Shown here: positions 1-10,498 of the stretch, piece by piece
How the letters are laid out: the number at the start of each line of letters is the position of its first letter
Position numbering within the stretch: position 1 is the stretch's first letter
Notes under the pieces: model-generated
Told to the model about the DNA's origin: nothing
Seen by the model: the letters and a program-made list of their open reading frames with translations, nothing else
The model's database searches: none
Made by a program: the position numbers and the translations under genes
Source of the DNA: Rattus norvegicus
Taxonomy: Eukaryota; Chordata; Mammalia; Rodentia; Muridae
Length of the DNA: 64,000 bases
NCBI RefSeq assembly: GCF_036323735.1
Contig: NC_086033.1
Location: 4,681,326-4,745,325 of the forward strand
Direction: 5' to 3'

Positions 1-365
1 GGGTCCCTCCAGCTCATCACAGGACCTATTGAACCCAAAGCATCTCCACGTCAATTACAACAATGATTGGTCATAATCAGAGCACCTAGAAATTCCCACA
101 AGCCAACACCTGTCCAGTCTCCTTAAACCACACAATGAGAGCACACACACTACTACCCTCACTCTCAGCCTGTGATACAATCAGGCCACAGGCTATGATT
201 TACGTTTGTAGGAATTAAAATAGCCTGTGCCACCATCCCATTCCCATCTGAACTTCACATTCTGATGCAATCAGGAAAGTGATTTTGACCATGAGGACAC
301 CCTGGAGTTGTAGCCTACTGTGATGTGAGGAAATGTGGATTTAACAGAACTTGCATTGTGACTAC
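1..365 (-). other. Intron 2 of takusan-like gene 1
   Basis: No exon seen. Weak similarity to 22730-22950, the same intronic position in the complete gene, which supports shared ancestry. Confidence 0.5.
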
Positions 366-528
366 CTGTCATTTAAATTCTTTCCCGGGTAATCGGCCAG
401 GATACTCCTGAGTTCATCTCTCTCCTTCTGCATCTTCTGGAGAGCAATTTTGATGTTCTCCAAATGCTTCATTCTCTCCTCTTCAACAGGTGTCGTGGAG
501 GGTTGGGACGATGCCTTCTGATCAAACT
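366..528 (-). CDS. Takusan-like gene 1 exon 2
   Basis: 53 full codons between a 2-nt entry and a 2-nt exit. The core ...QKERDELRSILADYPGK is the family's most recognisable segment, corresponding to the RERNELRKRL stretch of DLG5. It lies left of the duplication breakpoint, so it has no counterpart before copy B. Confidence 0.75.
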
Positions 529-1401
529 CTGTAGGTAGATAAACACCAGTGAACAGGCATATATGTGGACACAGTGTCAAGGAAAACTATGCTTACTCTA
601 AACAGAAGTCTGAGGATGAACAGTTCTACAGATACAGTGAATCCCTGACAGAGCAAGAAAGCTATCTTTAAGCTGAACTCAGCTAGTTCCCTGTTCCCAC
701 CATCATAGCCATATGATGACATATGCCATCATAGATATAGACCACACCTCCTAAAGCCATTCCTCTGTCACTGAAATACTAAAGCTGGCCTAAACAAGAA
801 GAATTGGAGGACCTTCTCAGCTAATGTCTGATGTGAGGCAGGTAAGTCCTTGAGTTCAAACTGCTTAACATCTTGAATCCCTAATCATGTGAGTTCAAGG
901 ACAAAGTAACTGAGACCTTGATATATGACCAGGAGAGTATCCCTCTTGGCATCAATTACCCAAGTAATCTACAGGACACTGCTGAGAATGAAGTGTTTCA
1001 ACAGCCAATCCTGGAAGAGACACTTTGTTATTCTTATAAAGGCTCATCCTGGTATTCTTTGACACTGCCCAGGACACTAAAGAGATCCAAGGAAAGCCCC
1101 TTGACATATAACAGTTCTTGGTTTTCTGTCAAACTAATGATCAGAAATTATTGTGTCTGGGTCAGCCATTAGGAAGACTGAGGCTCTAAATCATACGTCC
1201 TACTCCTGGAAGGACCAACACAAGCCAACCTCCTCCAGGGAGCTCCCCTTGCCCTGCCCAGTACTCACTTGACCTCCTCAAGGACCTTTCCATTCGTCTT
1301 CTTCTCCAACGTGATGGAAGGCTAGCCTCCCTCTGCCTTGGTCTGGTGCCTGCATGGATATGATTGTCCCTCCGAAAGAGACTGAGGATCCTGGAGAACA
1401 T
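366..1401 (-). CDS. Takusan/SPEER-like gene 1, exons 1-2 (3' end off window)
   Basis: Minus-strand member of the DLG5-derived takusan/SPEER/Spetex-2 family; only the first two exons are in the window. Exon 1 (1269-1401) starts MFSRILSLFRR and ends at a strong donor, GTGAGT. Exon 2 (366-528) follows the acceptor ctacctacag, encodes a charged helical segment with QKERDELRSIL near its end, and stops at a donor GTAGTC. Exon 1 has 133 nt and exon 2 163 nt; both fit the phase pattern of the complete gene at 20790-23958. An in-frame ATG six codons upstream exists, but the paralog has TTG there and G at -3 favours ATG 1401. Family role (known for mouse alpha-takusan): synaptic PDZ-protein interaction; SPEER and Spetex-2 members are spermatid-expressed. 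Which applies here cannot be read from DNA. Confidence 0.75.
1269..1401 (-). CDS. Takusan-like gene 1 exon 1
   Basis: 44 codons plus one base, starting MFSRILSLFRRDN and rich in Arg. Donor context is tcaa|GTGAGTAC. Duplicated as an orphan at 39791-39923. Confidence 0.75.
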
Positions 1402-1439
1402 GCCTCCTCGGGAACCCATTAGGAAATGAAGGGAAATCG

Positions 1440-1545
1440 CTCAGGCAGTTGGTGTCACCACAACACTGCTGACATCACAGAACATTCTAGTGTCTCCTGG
1501 ATACAAGAGAATTTCCAAGGAAGACACTACCGGTGATGTCACTGG
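1440..1545 (-). promoter_or_regulatory. Takusan upstream module with CRE-like sites
   Basis: Block just 5' of exon 1, conserved at 24000-24110, 33340-33450, 39962-40068 and 62800-62910. It contains TGACATCA (1470-1477), one base from a full CRE, and TGATGTCA (1534-1541). No clear TATA box is seen. A promoter role is inferred from position and conservation. Confidence 0.45.
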
Positions 1546-2100
1546 GAAATGCCATAGCTTACTTGCTAACTACCTCCACCCAGACTGACCAGTTTCTGCA
1601 GTGGCTTTTCCAGAGACTCACTTTTGAGCCAGGGAACACCCATTCGCTCACTCTCCTTCCAGAGCTTCAGAGTTCTCACTCCTTCATTACAACTCAGTTG
1701 CTGAGGAGAGGGAGAGTTGTATCAGGCCTTGAAATGGATAGAACATCTTGGTTAACAGCCAAAGATCTAAAGACCGTGGATGAGGGATATTCTTCTTCCT
1801 GAAATGTATAAATCCAGGGTCCGTGCATGGGACATATAATCCATTTGCCACAATTTTTACTGTTCCCTAGAGGCCAATATTTTTTCCTACTCCTTTAAAT
1901 GTATGCAAGCTGGACCTGTTGTTTCATGGATTGTGCCTTGAGAGGGGTCATGGTTTCAATATATTCACCCATGTTTTTTCCTGAAATCTCTGTCTTACCA
2001 TCCCATTTTGTGCAATGGAAACTCCCTTTTCCTGGCAAAAAAGCTTCTCAGGTATAGAGCAAACATCAAATTGTAAACTTTCTGTCCATTCTTAAAGTTA
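1546..2100. other. Takusan 5' flank, non-coding
   Basis: No gene seen. Short blocks match 24110-24700 and 33450-33860, for example the segment containing ttccctagaggccaatat. This marks an ancient duplication of the whole 5' end. Confidence 0.5.
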
Positions 2101-2109
2101 AAATCCCCA

Positions 2110-2390
2110 AAAGTGAGGGAGGAACTGAGACCCAAGCGAGAGCCATGGAGGGGCAGAATGCAGAGGTGCTGCTGGCCAAGGAAGAGCAGGAGGAAGCAGA
2201 GAAGCTGTAGCACATCATGGTGCACTGGGAGCTAGAATTGGAGTTCAACCTGGGCAACCTGCTGGCTTCACTCTGAGGACCTACAGGGTGCTTAACCATC
2301 ATTTATAACTCAGTATCTGGTGTCTCTCTGGCCACCGTTGGAACTGCATTCAGAGGAACCACAGACAAAAGTCATCCAAAGAACAATTCA
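2110..2390 (+). pseudogene. Rrs1: Rrs1 retropseudogene, N-terminal fragment
   Basis: From ATG 2145 the frame reads MEGQNAEVLLAKEEQEEAEKL and then hits TAG at 2208. Read past the stop it continues HWELELEFNLGNLLAS, which matches the N-terminus of ribosome biogenesis regulator RRS1. Homology fades after about 45 residues, so most of the coding region is missing. It is a dead fragment. Copy B has the same stop, but keeps Asp where this copy has Asn in the ...EFxLGNLLAS stretch. Confidence 0.75.
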
Positions 2391-2536
2391 CCAAAATAAA
2401 TAAAAATTAGTACATTTTTCTTTCAAAAAGGCATACAAATGTATGGTCAAGTCAAACAAAACCCAAGGAAACACAAGAAATGAAATATTTCACAACAACC
2501 CAAGAGTGCAAGAAACAGTATAAAAACAATCTCTTA

Positions 2537-2603
2537 GGGGTTGGGAATTTAGCTCAGTGGTAGAGCAAGGCCCCGGGTCGGTCCCCAGCACCAAAAAAAA
2601 AAA

Positions 2604-2635
<32 letters not shown>

Positions 2636-2640
2636 AAAGA
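2537..2640 (+). mobile_element. ID SINE (BC1-like), internally shortened
   Basis: Begins ggggttgggaatttagctcagtgg, the tRNA-Ala-derived ID head with A box. It lacks part of the middle (the usual cgcttgcctag segment) and ends in a long A-rich tail. Also present in copy B, so it predates the duplication. Confidence 0.85.
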
Positions 2641-3600
2641 CCAATCTTTTAAATCTATAATAATTCTATATGTATTTCTTGAAATAGCAGTTGGAGGAAG
2701 CAGGCTGTCATGCTCTTATAAGTTCCATAGCCTCATCAACCCTTGTGACAATCTACACCTGTTTGATTTTTTCTTAAGCACAGATATGTGTGAGTTAGAA
2801 TTCCGAGGTCTGTCTGTGATCAGACTGTAAACTGTAGTCAATGTAACACTGGCAATCATTAGCCACAATCTTCAAGTTTCCCTTGTAACATCAGAGCACT
2901 GCCATAACTTTGGAAAGCAAAACTCACCCTCCACCAAACTATCCTCCAAAATCCAGTCTCTCCAAAACACCAAGTCCATTCGTCATGCTATAAAGTATGA
3001 CGGCCAAGCCTTGCATATGAAGGATCGATATTGCAGGCTCTAATACCTCACCAAAGAGACATTGCCCTAAATTCTTTTACAAGTCCGGTTTCCATGATAA
3101 GAGTTATATTAAAATATTATCCCAATCTAGACCTGTTTCCCTGGGTTGGCACATGCCACGTGTTTTCTCGAATGACTCCTTTTTTAAGCCAACATTCTAT
3201 TACAAATATTACAAATTTTCAACCATACCCAATAACTTAAAAGCCAGTCACTTATAGCCAAGACATGTAAAGCTTATTATACATTTAAAACCAAACAGAA
3301 AAAAATGAAGTGACTACACATATCTTTAGTACTTAGATCAAACACCATTTTTACTTCTTTAGCTGTCATTTTAAAAGAAGCACCTTGTTACCTGTTGATT
3401 CCAAATATCACAGTCAAAGATTTCTCTAAGAGAAACAGCTAACAGCTCCATTACCATAGAAGCTTTGAAGCTGCTGGCACCTTTAAGGCCAGCTAGTGTA
3501 GACATTGAGCCAGCCCCCTGGGGGAGCTTCCCCAGTGGATAGACCTAGGCTCCTAGCTACATTCCTCCATTGAGGCAGGATTCAGTCAGAGACACACATG
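2641..3600. other. Unassigned non-coding
   Basis: AT-rich single-copy-looking sequence without a convincing frame, SINE or LTR on either strand. Conserved in copy B with scattered substitutions. Confidence 0.4.
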
Positions 3601-4388
3601 GCAGTTAACACCAGAGATAACCAGTTATCTAGGATGCTGGGCTCCAAAGGTCAATTGAAACTGTTTTATTTATTTGTTCCTTTCTTGAAAGGACTTAAAA
3701 CTAAATCAAGGGGGAAATCAACCAGCATTTAAAGTTTTCACCATTTTTTCTTTTAAACATGAAACACAAAACATTCAAGCAACAAGAAGCACAACCCAGA
3801 CATACATTGACATCCATGGACAGCTTGGTGCAACAAGGACAGACAATAGACATAGAGGGAAGGAGCTAGATGGTGTCCCACCAAAAGGACGCAGATACCC
3901 TACCTAAAGGACACAGAACCAGAAATAAGCACTTCTCCAATAGGAGCCAGCAAGGAGGCAGGATGTCCCCAGGAGAGCTCTTAAAAAGCTTAATCTCACT
4001 TTCCTTCTTTTGCCAAAGCATCTGTGGAGAGTCTGGGAGGAATGTTTTTCTCAAACCATTTTCTCTCTTGTCTAGGGTGTAAACTGTCTCTAATCAGGGT
4101 CCAAAGACTAAAAGCATCTATGAGAATTAACTTTGCTTCTCTAGATTTTAGCATAACTCTAAAAGAACACGTACACAAAAACATTTGACCATTATTACCT
4201 TGTCCCTTTTTACAAGGTTTACTCACCAGTACCCCAAATCTTTATTTTTCTTTGCACGTGCTTTCAATGCCCACGGTGCTTCTGTATCCTGCTTACTGGG
4301 ACCTTTCCTGGCCCATTTTCCCCAATACGTCCCTCCTTCACTGGCCGGCTTCCTGGGACCATCTCGTCAGGTTGTCCTCTCTTTTCCA
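3600..4388 (-). mobile_element. ERV leader/internal remnant
   Basis: Sequence 3' of the primer binding site on the minus strand, where a retroviral leader and gag should lie. A splice-donor-like GGTGAGTAAAC sits about 170 nt past the site, as in gammaretroviral leaders. No intact gag frame is visible and no second LTR was found, so the provirus is truncated. The lower limit is uncertain. Confidence 0.45.
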
Positions 4389-4406
4389 ATCTTGGTGGGA
4401 CCTCCA
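4389..4406 (-). promoter_or_regulatory. Retroviral primer binding site, tRNA-Gln type
   Basis: Minus strand reads TGGAGGTCCCACCAAGAT. It matches the complement of the 3' end of mammalian tRNA-Gln(TTG) plus CCA at 17 of 18 positions (G to A after CCACC). It lies directly after the LTR end, as expected. Gln-primed ERVs are a known rodent gammaretrovirus-like group. Confidence 0.7.
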
Positions 4407-4408
4407 TT

Positions 4409-4828
4409 TGATGATGCCTGTGTCATCAGGACACTCAGAACCGGGCATAGGCCTATAAGAGTTAAGAAAAAACACACACTCGGGTCATTCATGTTAAAAG
4501 AAGGCTGTCCACGCTTTACTGAGATCTCCTTATATACCAGAGGCAAAAGCCGTGGAAAAACAATAAAGCAGGTGAAAACCCCAACCAGGAAAATAGGAAA
4601 ACAGGAAAAATCTGCATCGTGGCAAGTCCCGGCCCCAACACAGGGGCGTAAACAACTTCTTAACAATAAGAAGCTGAAAGGCTCAGCAAGAGGAATGGGT
4701 GCCATGGAAGGTCCTGGCCCCAAATCAGGGACCGAGAGAAGCTGCCAAGGGTGTAAACAACTTCTGGCCATAGTAGGCTGAAAGGCACAGCGAGGGGGAA
4801 GGGAAACACTCCAAGGTAGGGCCCAACA
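4409..4828 (-). mobile_element. ERV LTR (minus orientation)
   Basis: About 420 bp from TGTTGGGCCC near 4828 to ...CA just before the primer binding site. U3 holds two imperfect copies of a unit of about 95 bp (around 4625-4700 and 4720-4800), like a tandem enhancer. A TATATAAG box and an AGTAAA signal precede the R/U5 part. Long frames on both strands here are by-products, not genes. Confidence 0.6.
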
Positions 4829-4929
4829 GGCTAATATAAATATATATTGGAAAAACTAAAACACTGTATATGAAGAAAAATAATTAAAAAGTGCTACATA
4901 TCTAAGCATAACATTCATAATAAAAGAAA

Positions 4930-5830
4930 CTCAAATGACAGAAATTCATAAGAAATATTCATCATCCTTCTACATCACGCAAATGCAAATCAAAATTACT
5001 CTGAGATCACTTTTCACACTTGTCAGTATGACTAAGGTTAATAACACATGTGACAACTCAAGCTGACTGGGTTATGGAGCAAGGGGAACATTCATAGTCT
5101 CCTGGTGGAAAGGCAAACTTCTACAGCAACTTCGGAGATCAGTATGATGGTTCTTCAGGAAGGTGAAAATTGTTGTACCTTAAGATACAACTCCAGGTCT
5201 CATGTCCAGATGTTGATTCATCCTAGAATACAGACCCTTGCTCAACCATGTTCAGTGAAGCTCATTTATAATGCTTAGAATTTGGAAATATTTAAGTTGT
5301 CCCTTAACGGATGACTGCATAAAGAAAACATGGTGCATTTACACACTGCATTGCTGCTTAACAATTACAAAAGGCAAAAAGGAAGCATGCACTATGCAGG
5401 ACAATGAATGGATCTAGTAAAAGTCATTCTGGATGAGACAATCCAGACTGAAAGAGACAAATGGGATACATATTCACTGAAATGTGGGTGTGGGTGTTAG
5501 CTGTTGATTCTTCAATCTGTGTGACTGTATGATCAGTTTAGTGTGAGGGTCTAGGGACGTGGGGCAGACTGTCCTCATTTAGGGAAGTACAAGTTCACTC
5601 ATGGATTGCTGAGGGACACTGTCAGGGATAGGAATGTGAAATGTGAAGAGACAGGGAGAGGGCAGCAATGGAGGGAACATAGAGAGGGACAGTAAAATGA
5701 GGCGCTGTATCGAAGCCTAAGAGAGTAGAAACACTAATTGCTTTTTAAATTGTTTTATAAAGGTAACTAATGATTTATTATGGGTGCAAGGAGAGAAGTT
5801 AAAATGTTGATTGTGTTCATCTATGTGAAA
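4930..5830 (+). mobile_element. L1 fragment, end of ORF2 and 3' region
   Basis: Diverged LINE-1 sense fragment. Recognisable ORF2 3' blocks include the gcaaatcaaaattactctgagat region and ggatctagtaaaagtcattctg. Many frame breaks; not coding. Confidence 0.65.
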
Positions 5831-5939
5831 TTTCAATAATAAGTAAGTCACAACAGTTATGGATTTTGACTTTCAATGAACCTGTTACAGATAATGAATA
5901 TCTAGTCCTTATGGAGACATCTGTCACCATCTATTATAC

Positions 5940-6405
5940 ACTAGTCATTTTATTTGTTTACATTTCAAATGTCATCCCCATCATTGGTCTCTCCACTTTG
6001 AACCCCCATACCCTCCCAATCCTCTTTGTTTCTAAGAGGCCACTCCTCCACCTACCTACCCACTTCCACTTCACCCCTCTAGCATCCCCCTGCTCTGGGA
6101 CATCAAGTTTCTACAGGGCCAGTTGCCTCCCATCCCAGAGATGTCAGATGAGCCAGTTGTTGCTACACATGCTCTACACTATATGTATCAGGAGCCATGG
6201 CCGGGACCACATATCCTCTTTAGTTGGTAGTTTAGTCCCGAGGAACTCTGAAGGCTCCAGTTAACTGATATTGTTGTTCTTCATATTGGGTTCCAATCCC
6301 CTTCATCTCCTTCAGGCTTTTCCCTAACTCTTTTATTGTGGTCCCCAGGCTTAGTCCAATGGTTGGCTGTGAATATCTGCATCTATGTCTTGAACAGAGG
6401 CACAT
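5940..6405 (-). mobile_element. L1 3' UTR fragment, antisense
   Basis: Begins with the typical reversed L1 tail sequence (tttatttgtttacatttcaaatgtcatccccat) and continues in C/T-rich 3' UTR. The plus-strand frame at 5866-6264 is inside this and is not a gene. Confidence 0.7.
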
Positions 6406-6411
6406 GGGAGA

Positions 6412-6747
6412 CTAGAAGGAAGCCTCAGACTCCAAAGTAAGGTAATAGGATGTAATTCTGTATTTTCCCAGAAGATGGCGACATAGGATCCTTTTCACAA
6501 ACTTGTTTCTCACTATCCTCTTAGTTCTGTCCAGCATGTCAGGAAAGTTCCGCAATGTGCTCTGTGACTGAAGATCCTTCTGCTTGCTGGAACTCGATTT
6601 GCTGCGTGGAATACTCTCGATCGGCGATGGGCGTCTGGGTCGGTGGACGGATTGACTCCAGGAACTGAGAATGAATGGACTGAGTTGAGCAGACATTGAA
6701 TTCATCTGAGTGGTTGGCATCTCCAGAACCTGCAGCTTAGCATCCAT
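6412..6747 (-). CDS. Unidentified 111-codon frame, open in both copies
   Basis: Starts MDAKLQVLEMP and runs to a stop next to the L1 tail. It has a Ser/Pro/Arg-rich middle (HRPRRPSP, SSSSKQKD) and a basic C-terminal part (RIVRNKFVKRILCR). I recognise no family. The frame is open at 44924-45259 too, yet about ten residues differ, far more than expected from the surrounding DNA. It could be a real small exon, a piece of a retrocopy, or chance. No promoter or splice signals are clear. Confidence 0.3.
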   Translation of the reverse strand: MDAKLQVLEMPTTQMNSMSAQLSPFILSSWSQSVHRPRRPSPIESIPRSKSSSSKQKDLQSQSTLRNFPDMLDRTKRIVRNKFVKRILCRHLLGKYRITSYYLTLESEASF

Positions 6748-6749
6748 GG

Positions 6750-8890
6750 ATCCAGGAGAGCACAGTGTGCAGGGCTGAAATCAGATTCTGTAATGGAGAG
6801 GCAGAAGAAACTATGGTTTTGAAGTATTTGTTCTTTTTGAAAGCACAAAGTGGGAGATCAGTCAGTTATCCTCTTTTTGCAACATCTTACTCTGAGCTGC
6901 AGGACATATCCTGGGGGATATTGCTTTCCATATTCAATGGGCTTTTCAGAAATTCCAGTTTCCTGAAACGGCATGGCCCTACTTTGGTGGACTGACTGGT
7001 AGGAAGTGGAAAGGTTCTCTGAGGGGCAGATGAGGAAAGGCCAAAAGAAGAGGAAAGAGACAGCTATGAAAGGGCTGCTGGTGGGTACAAGGAAACAACA
7101 AGCACATTTCTCAAAGCCCTATTTTACTATAGCACTGTGGGAAGCATAACCACAAGCTGACAGAAACAAATTGTTAAAATAAACAATGCATTCGTTCCCA
7201 TCCCCCAAACTACCTCGTTTTTATCCACCAAGGTCAATAGAAATTTAAGCCTCAAGTACACCTTCTCTTAAGGTTCCATACCTCAGCAGGCTGAAAAATC
7301 TGCCAACAGGCCTTGACCTACCTTGACTATGCCTAGCAGGCAGACCTTCTCTCTCTTTCTTTTCCTCTGTTTGAGAGCAGGAGCAAATGACTTTATACTG
7401 TGGGAGGATTTCCATTATCAACAAACATAAATTTTTCGAAGTCATTAAAGCTAGAAGGCCAATCATTGATGGACAGGTGTGGTCAGGTCATTCTACCTAA
7501 ACTATCCCATGGAGAAAAGTAAAAGTGACAGCCATACCTGTGTTTAGGAAACAAGATGTCACAGGTGATTTGAATATGGGTGCTGTGTGGGAGAGAGGAG
7601 GTTATGAATCTAGCTGGAAAAGCCCACTCCACTTTTAGATGTGTTTTGAAAGACATATAATAGAAATTTAACTGCAACAAAATTTTGTCAGCAAATGTGC
7701 TCTAATGACAGGTGGTTAGGTTTTGGGGGTCTATTGACACAGAATCTGGATTAGTGGTAATATCTTGGGAAGTAGCTTGTGTTACAAGGAGAACTTCAGT
7801 TATCCCTTGCCTAGGCCATCTACTGTCTTCTCTTCTCTTTTTCCTCTTTCACTCTTCTATCTGGGCTGATGTAGCAAAAGGCTCTTCCCAGAGACAAGTC
7901 AAAGGAGAATTAAGGTGACATCTTTACCCTGTTTTCTTATAGACACATTGGACTGCGAAGGCTGTGAGGGAACCAGGCGGGAGGAGACTGCAAAAGGCAG
8001 AAGGAAGCAGTGACTGCACTGGTCGTGTTTCCCATTCTGTCACAGAAGCATTTTAAGAAAGGAGGTTCCATTGGCTCAGAGTCGGGAAGCACAGACTCCA
8101 TCCTAGAAGGGGTGAGTGTAGCCGTGAGAGGTGCAGTTGGTAGAAGTGGACTGGCTGGCAGGATGTGAATGAGACTCTTTCCATGTGGGTGGAGCAGGGA
8201 GCAGAAATAGGGAAATTCTAGCTCTTAGCTTCCTCTCTGTGCCATTCAGTGAAGGCACCTGGCCTGAGAGTTATGGTGTTACCACCATTCAGAGTGAGCT
8301 TTATGTCGATTCTCTCCCCAAAACCCCTCAGAGCGACATTCAAAGGCCTGCTTCACTAACACACTAGGCACTTTTTACCTTCCTCAAGTTGTCAGTGACC
8401 AGCAGCAGAGCAAGGCAAGAAGGTTGCACGGCCATTTAGAGGGAGGAATCAAGGAGTGGTATCCGTGCAAGCCAGAAGAGACCTACAGGAAAGCTGGACA
8501 TCAAAGAGCCACACACATTCTCTCATGGATTCTCATGGTTTTCCCAGGGTGAGATTCAGATGCATGTGGTAGCTAAAGGCATTTCTGGCTGAAGCCGGTT
8601 TTCCTATGTGACATTAGGAAACAGTTGTAATAAAAGAAAGTTTCAAACAGCAAACTGTTCTGATTCTGATGGACACAAGTCTGATACTAGGCTGGAATTC
8701 TCTTCATAACTTTCGATACTTTTGAAAATAAAGGATAGATAGTATAATGTACTCGAATCCTAAAATACTGTGAAGTATGCATTTCATAAATATGCATTAC
8801 ATGATATTCAGTTGAAATTGCTGGGAATTGTACTTTCTTCTATCCCTATAACCACTTGGCTCTGGACAGAATTACTAAAGAATATGATGA
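6750..8890. other. Unassigned non-coding
   Basis: About 2.1 kb without a recognisable gene or repeat apart from short purine-rich stretches. Small frames on both strands lack family features. Fully represented in copy B (45260-47400). Confidence 0.4.
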
Positions 8891-8895
8891 CTTGG

Positions 8896-8975
8896 GCTGT
8901 GTGTGTCTCTGTGTGTCTTTGTGTGTTCTGTGCTTGTGTTTATGTGTGTCTCTGTGTTTCTTTAGGTATTTATGT
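8896..8975 (+). repeat. Degenerate TG-rich repeat
   Basis: Interrupted TGTGTGTCTC/TTTGTGTG units. The Cys/Val-rich frame across it (8770-9033) is a repeat artefact. Confidence 0.7.
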
Positions 8976-9113
8976 GTTTATATATTTATGTGAAAATGGA
9001 GGCTCTGTCAACTTATGGTATTTTTCACAGTAGCTATTGTCCACAGTGTTTTATGAGATGAAGTCTTCATTATGGTAGATGGAGTCAGAGAGACTACAGA
9101 AAGATCAAAGTAT

Positions 9114-9209
9114 GGGGTTGGGGATTTAGCTTAGTTGTAGACGCTTGCCTAGAAACCGCAAGGCCCTGGATTCGGTCCCCAGCTCCGGAAAAGAAAAAAA
9201 AAAAAAAGA
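9114..9209 (+). mobile_element. ID SINE with target-site duplication
   Basis: Complete ID head ggggttggggatttagctta through ggtccccagctccgg and an A-rich tail. Flanked by 16-bp repeats agaaagatcaaagtat (9098-9113 and 9210-9225). Present in copy B. Confidence 0.92.
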
Positions 9210-9231
9210 AAGAAAGATCAAAGTATAGAGG

Positions 9232-9345
9232 AAGGGGCAGGGAAGATATCACAGCAGTTGAAATCACTTACTGTTCTTCCAGAGGATCTGGAATTGGTTC
9301 CTGGTAACCATACAAAGACTAACACCAACCTCGATAGGCAAAGCT
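9232..9345 (+). mobile_element. B2/B3-type SINE fragment
   Basis: Contains the diverged cacttactgttcttccagaggatctgg block typical of rodent B2/B3 elements. Ends are vague. Confidence 0.5.
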
Positions 9346-9587
9346 GTCTCCCAGATTCTGCCCACACTTGACAACCTCGTGATCCACCCATACAAAAGGC
9401 AAAACGCAGATCCGGGTCTAGTGGCTAAGAGTGACATTGACTATCTAATCCGGAGGGGAGGAGGGTGGCGGCCAGCAGCAGCCGCAGCGACAGGGGCGTC
9501 CAGAATACTCCAGGCCACCTCCCTCCCCACCCACCACTTGTTTGGGTGGCTTTAAAGAGTTGAGTAAAATCAAGCTGGTAACCAACC

Positions 9588-9887
9588 ATGACTGAAGGAG
9601 GATTTGATCCCTGTGAATGTATTTGCTCTCGTGAACGCGCCATGAGAAGACTCATCAATCTGCTCCGGCAGTCCCGGGCCTATTGTACCGACACAGAATG
9701 CCTTCGGGAATTGCCAGGGCCCTCCGGTGACAGTGGCATCAGCATCACTGTGATCTTGATGGCCTGGATGGTGATCGCTGTGCTCCTCTTTCTACTGAGG
9801 CCTCCTAACCTGAGAGGCTTCAGCCTTCCTGGAAAGCCCTCCAGTCCTCACAGTGGACAGGTCCCGCCAGCCCCTCCTGTGGGCTAA
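9588..9887 (+). CDS. SMIM14-like protein, intact retrocopy frame
   Basis: 99 codons from MTEGGFDPCEC to ...APPVG, colinear with small integral membrane protein 14 and the same length. Visible parts: a Cys-containing N-terminal region, the LRELPGPSGDSGIS stretch, one transmembrane helix at about residues 49-69 (ITVILMAWMVIAVLLFLL), and a Pro-rich tail. SMIM14 is a conserved single-pass membrane protein reported at the ER. No stop or frameshift is present here or in copy B. The copy differs from copy B at five residues, all in the first third. Expression is unknown; the parental gene has introns and lies elsewhere. Confidence 0.75.
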   Translation: MTEGGFDPCECICSRERAMRRLINLLRQSRAYCTDTECLRELPGPSGDSGISITVILMAWMVIAVLLFLLRPPNLRGFSLPGKPSSPHSGQVPPAPPVG

Positions 9888-10492
9888 CATCCTGGTGTGG
9901 GAAGCAGCGATTGTTTGACACCCTGCAGGACCGAACGACTGCAGAGAACCTGGCACTACCTGTCTCTCCTTTTCCATCTGCAGTTTGGATGGTATTGTTT
10001 TCATGAGCTTCTAGAAGTTTCACTTGCCAACTGCCTTTGTTTCCTGTGTTGCCACAGTCCTTGTTTACAGTATACCTGAGTAAACGATTTCTTTGAAAAG
10101 TCGAGGGCTATGTTGGTTGGCCTAGGCTTAAACATTCCACTCGTTCTCCCTGGAACACTGACCATAGCGTCTGTGGTGGTTTCTGGCCCAACTGAAGGAA
10201 AATTAAGGTTTCTGCATTTAAGTATTTTAAGTTGTTTGGATAGATTTTAATTCTTTTTATAAGGTATTTATTCTGGGTTGTCTGGTATGAATGACAGAAC
10301 CATGCTGTAGTCACTTTACTGTGGCAGTTTACCTGTGGGTGGCAGTTTTCTGTAGTCCTTGACACTGATGCTTTAGATCATTTTCCTTACAAAGTCCAGC
10401 TGGCTTATATGGCTAGAATAGGAAAATCGATTTGGTTGTTTAATGATTTTTTAAAATAATTCCCATTAAAAATTTCTGATGTTAATACTTTA

Positions 10493-10498
10493 AATAAA
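10493..10498 (+). terminator. AATAAA signal of the Smim14 retrocopy
   Basis: Canonical poly(A) signal about 600 bp after the stop, near the retrocopy's 3' limit. Copy B has it at 49004-49009. Confidence 0.55.

Noticed and set aside
2537..2600. tRNA-like A/B-box sequence considered as a tRNA gene
   Set aside because: It is the head of an ID SINE with a poly(A) tail and cannot fold into a full tRNA.
4367..4771. 134-codon minus-strand frame open in both copies
   Set aside because: Entirely within the LTR (TATA box, U3 repeats, primer binding site beside it); open by chance in young duplicates.
4185..4781. 198-codon plus-strand frame
   Set aside because: It runs through an antisense ERV LTR and is interrupted in copy B; low-complexity composition and no known domain.
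5866..6264. 132-codon plus-strand frame in both copies
   Set aside because: Antisense L1 3' UTR; Pro/Leu/Ser-rich translation is typical of reversed L1 tails.
8770..9033. Cys/Val-rich 87-codon frame
   Set aside because: Produced by the TG-rich repeat.
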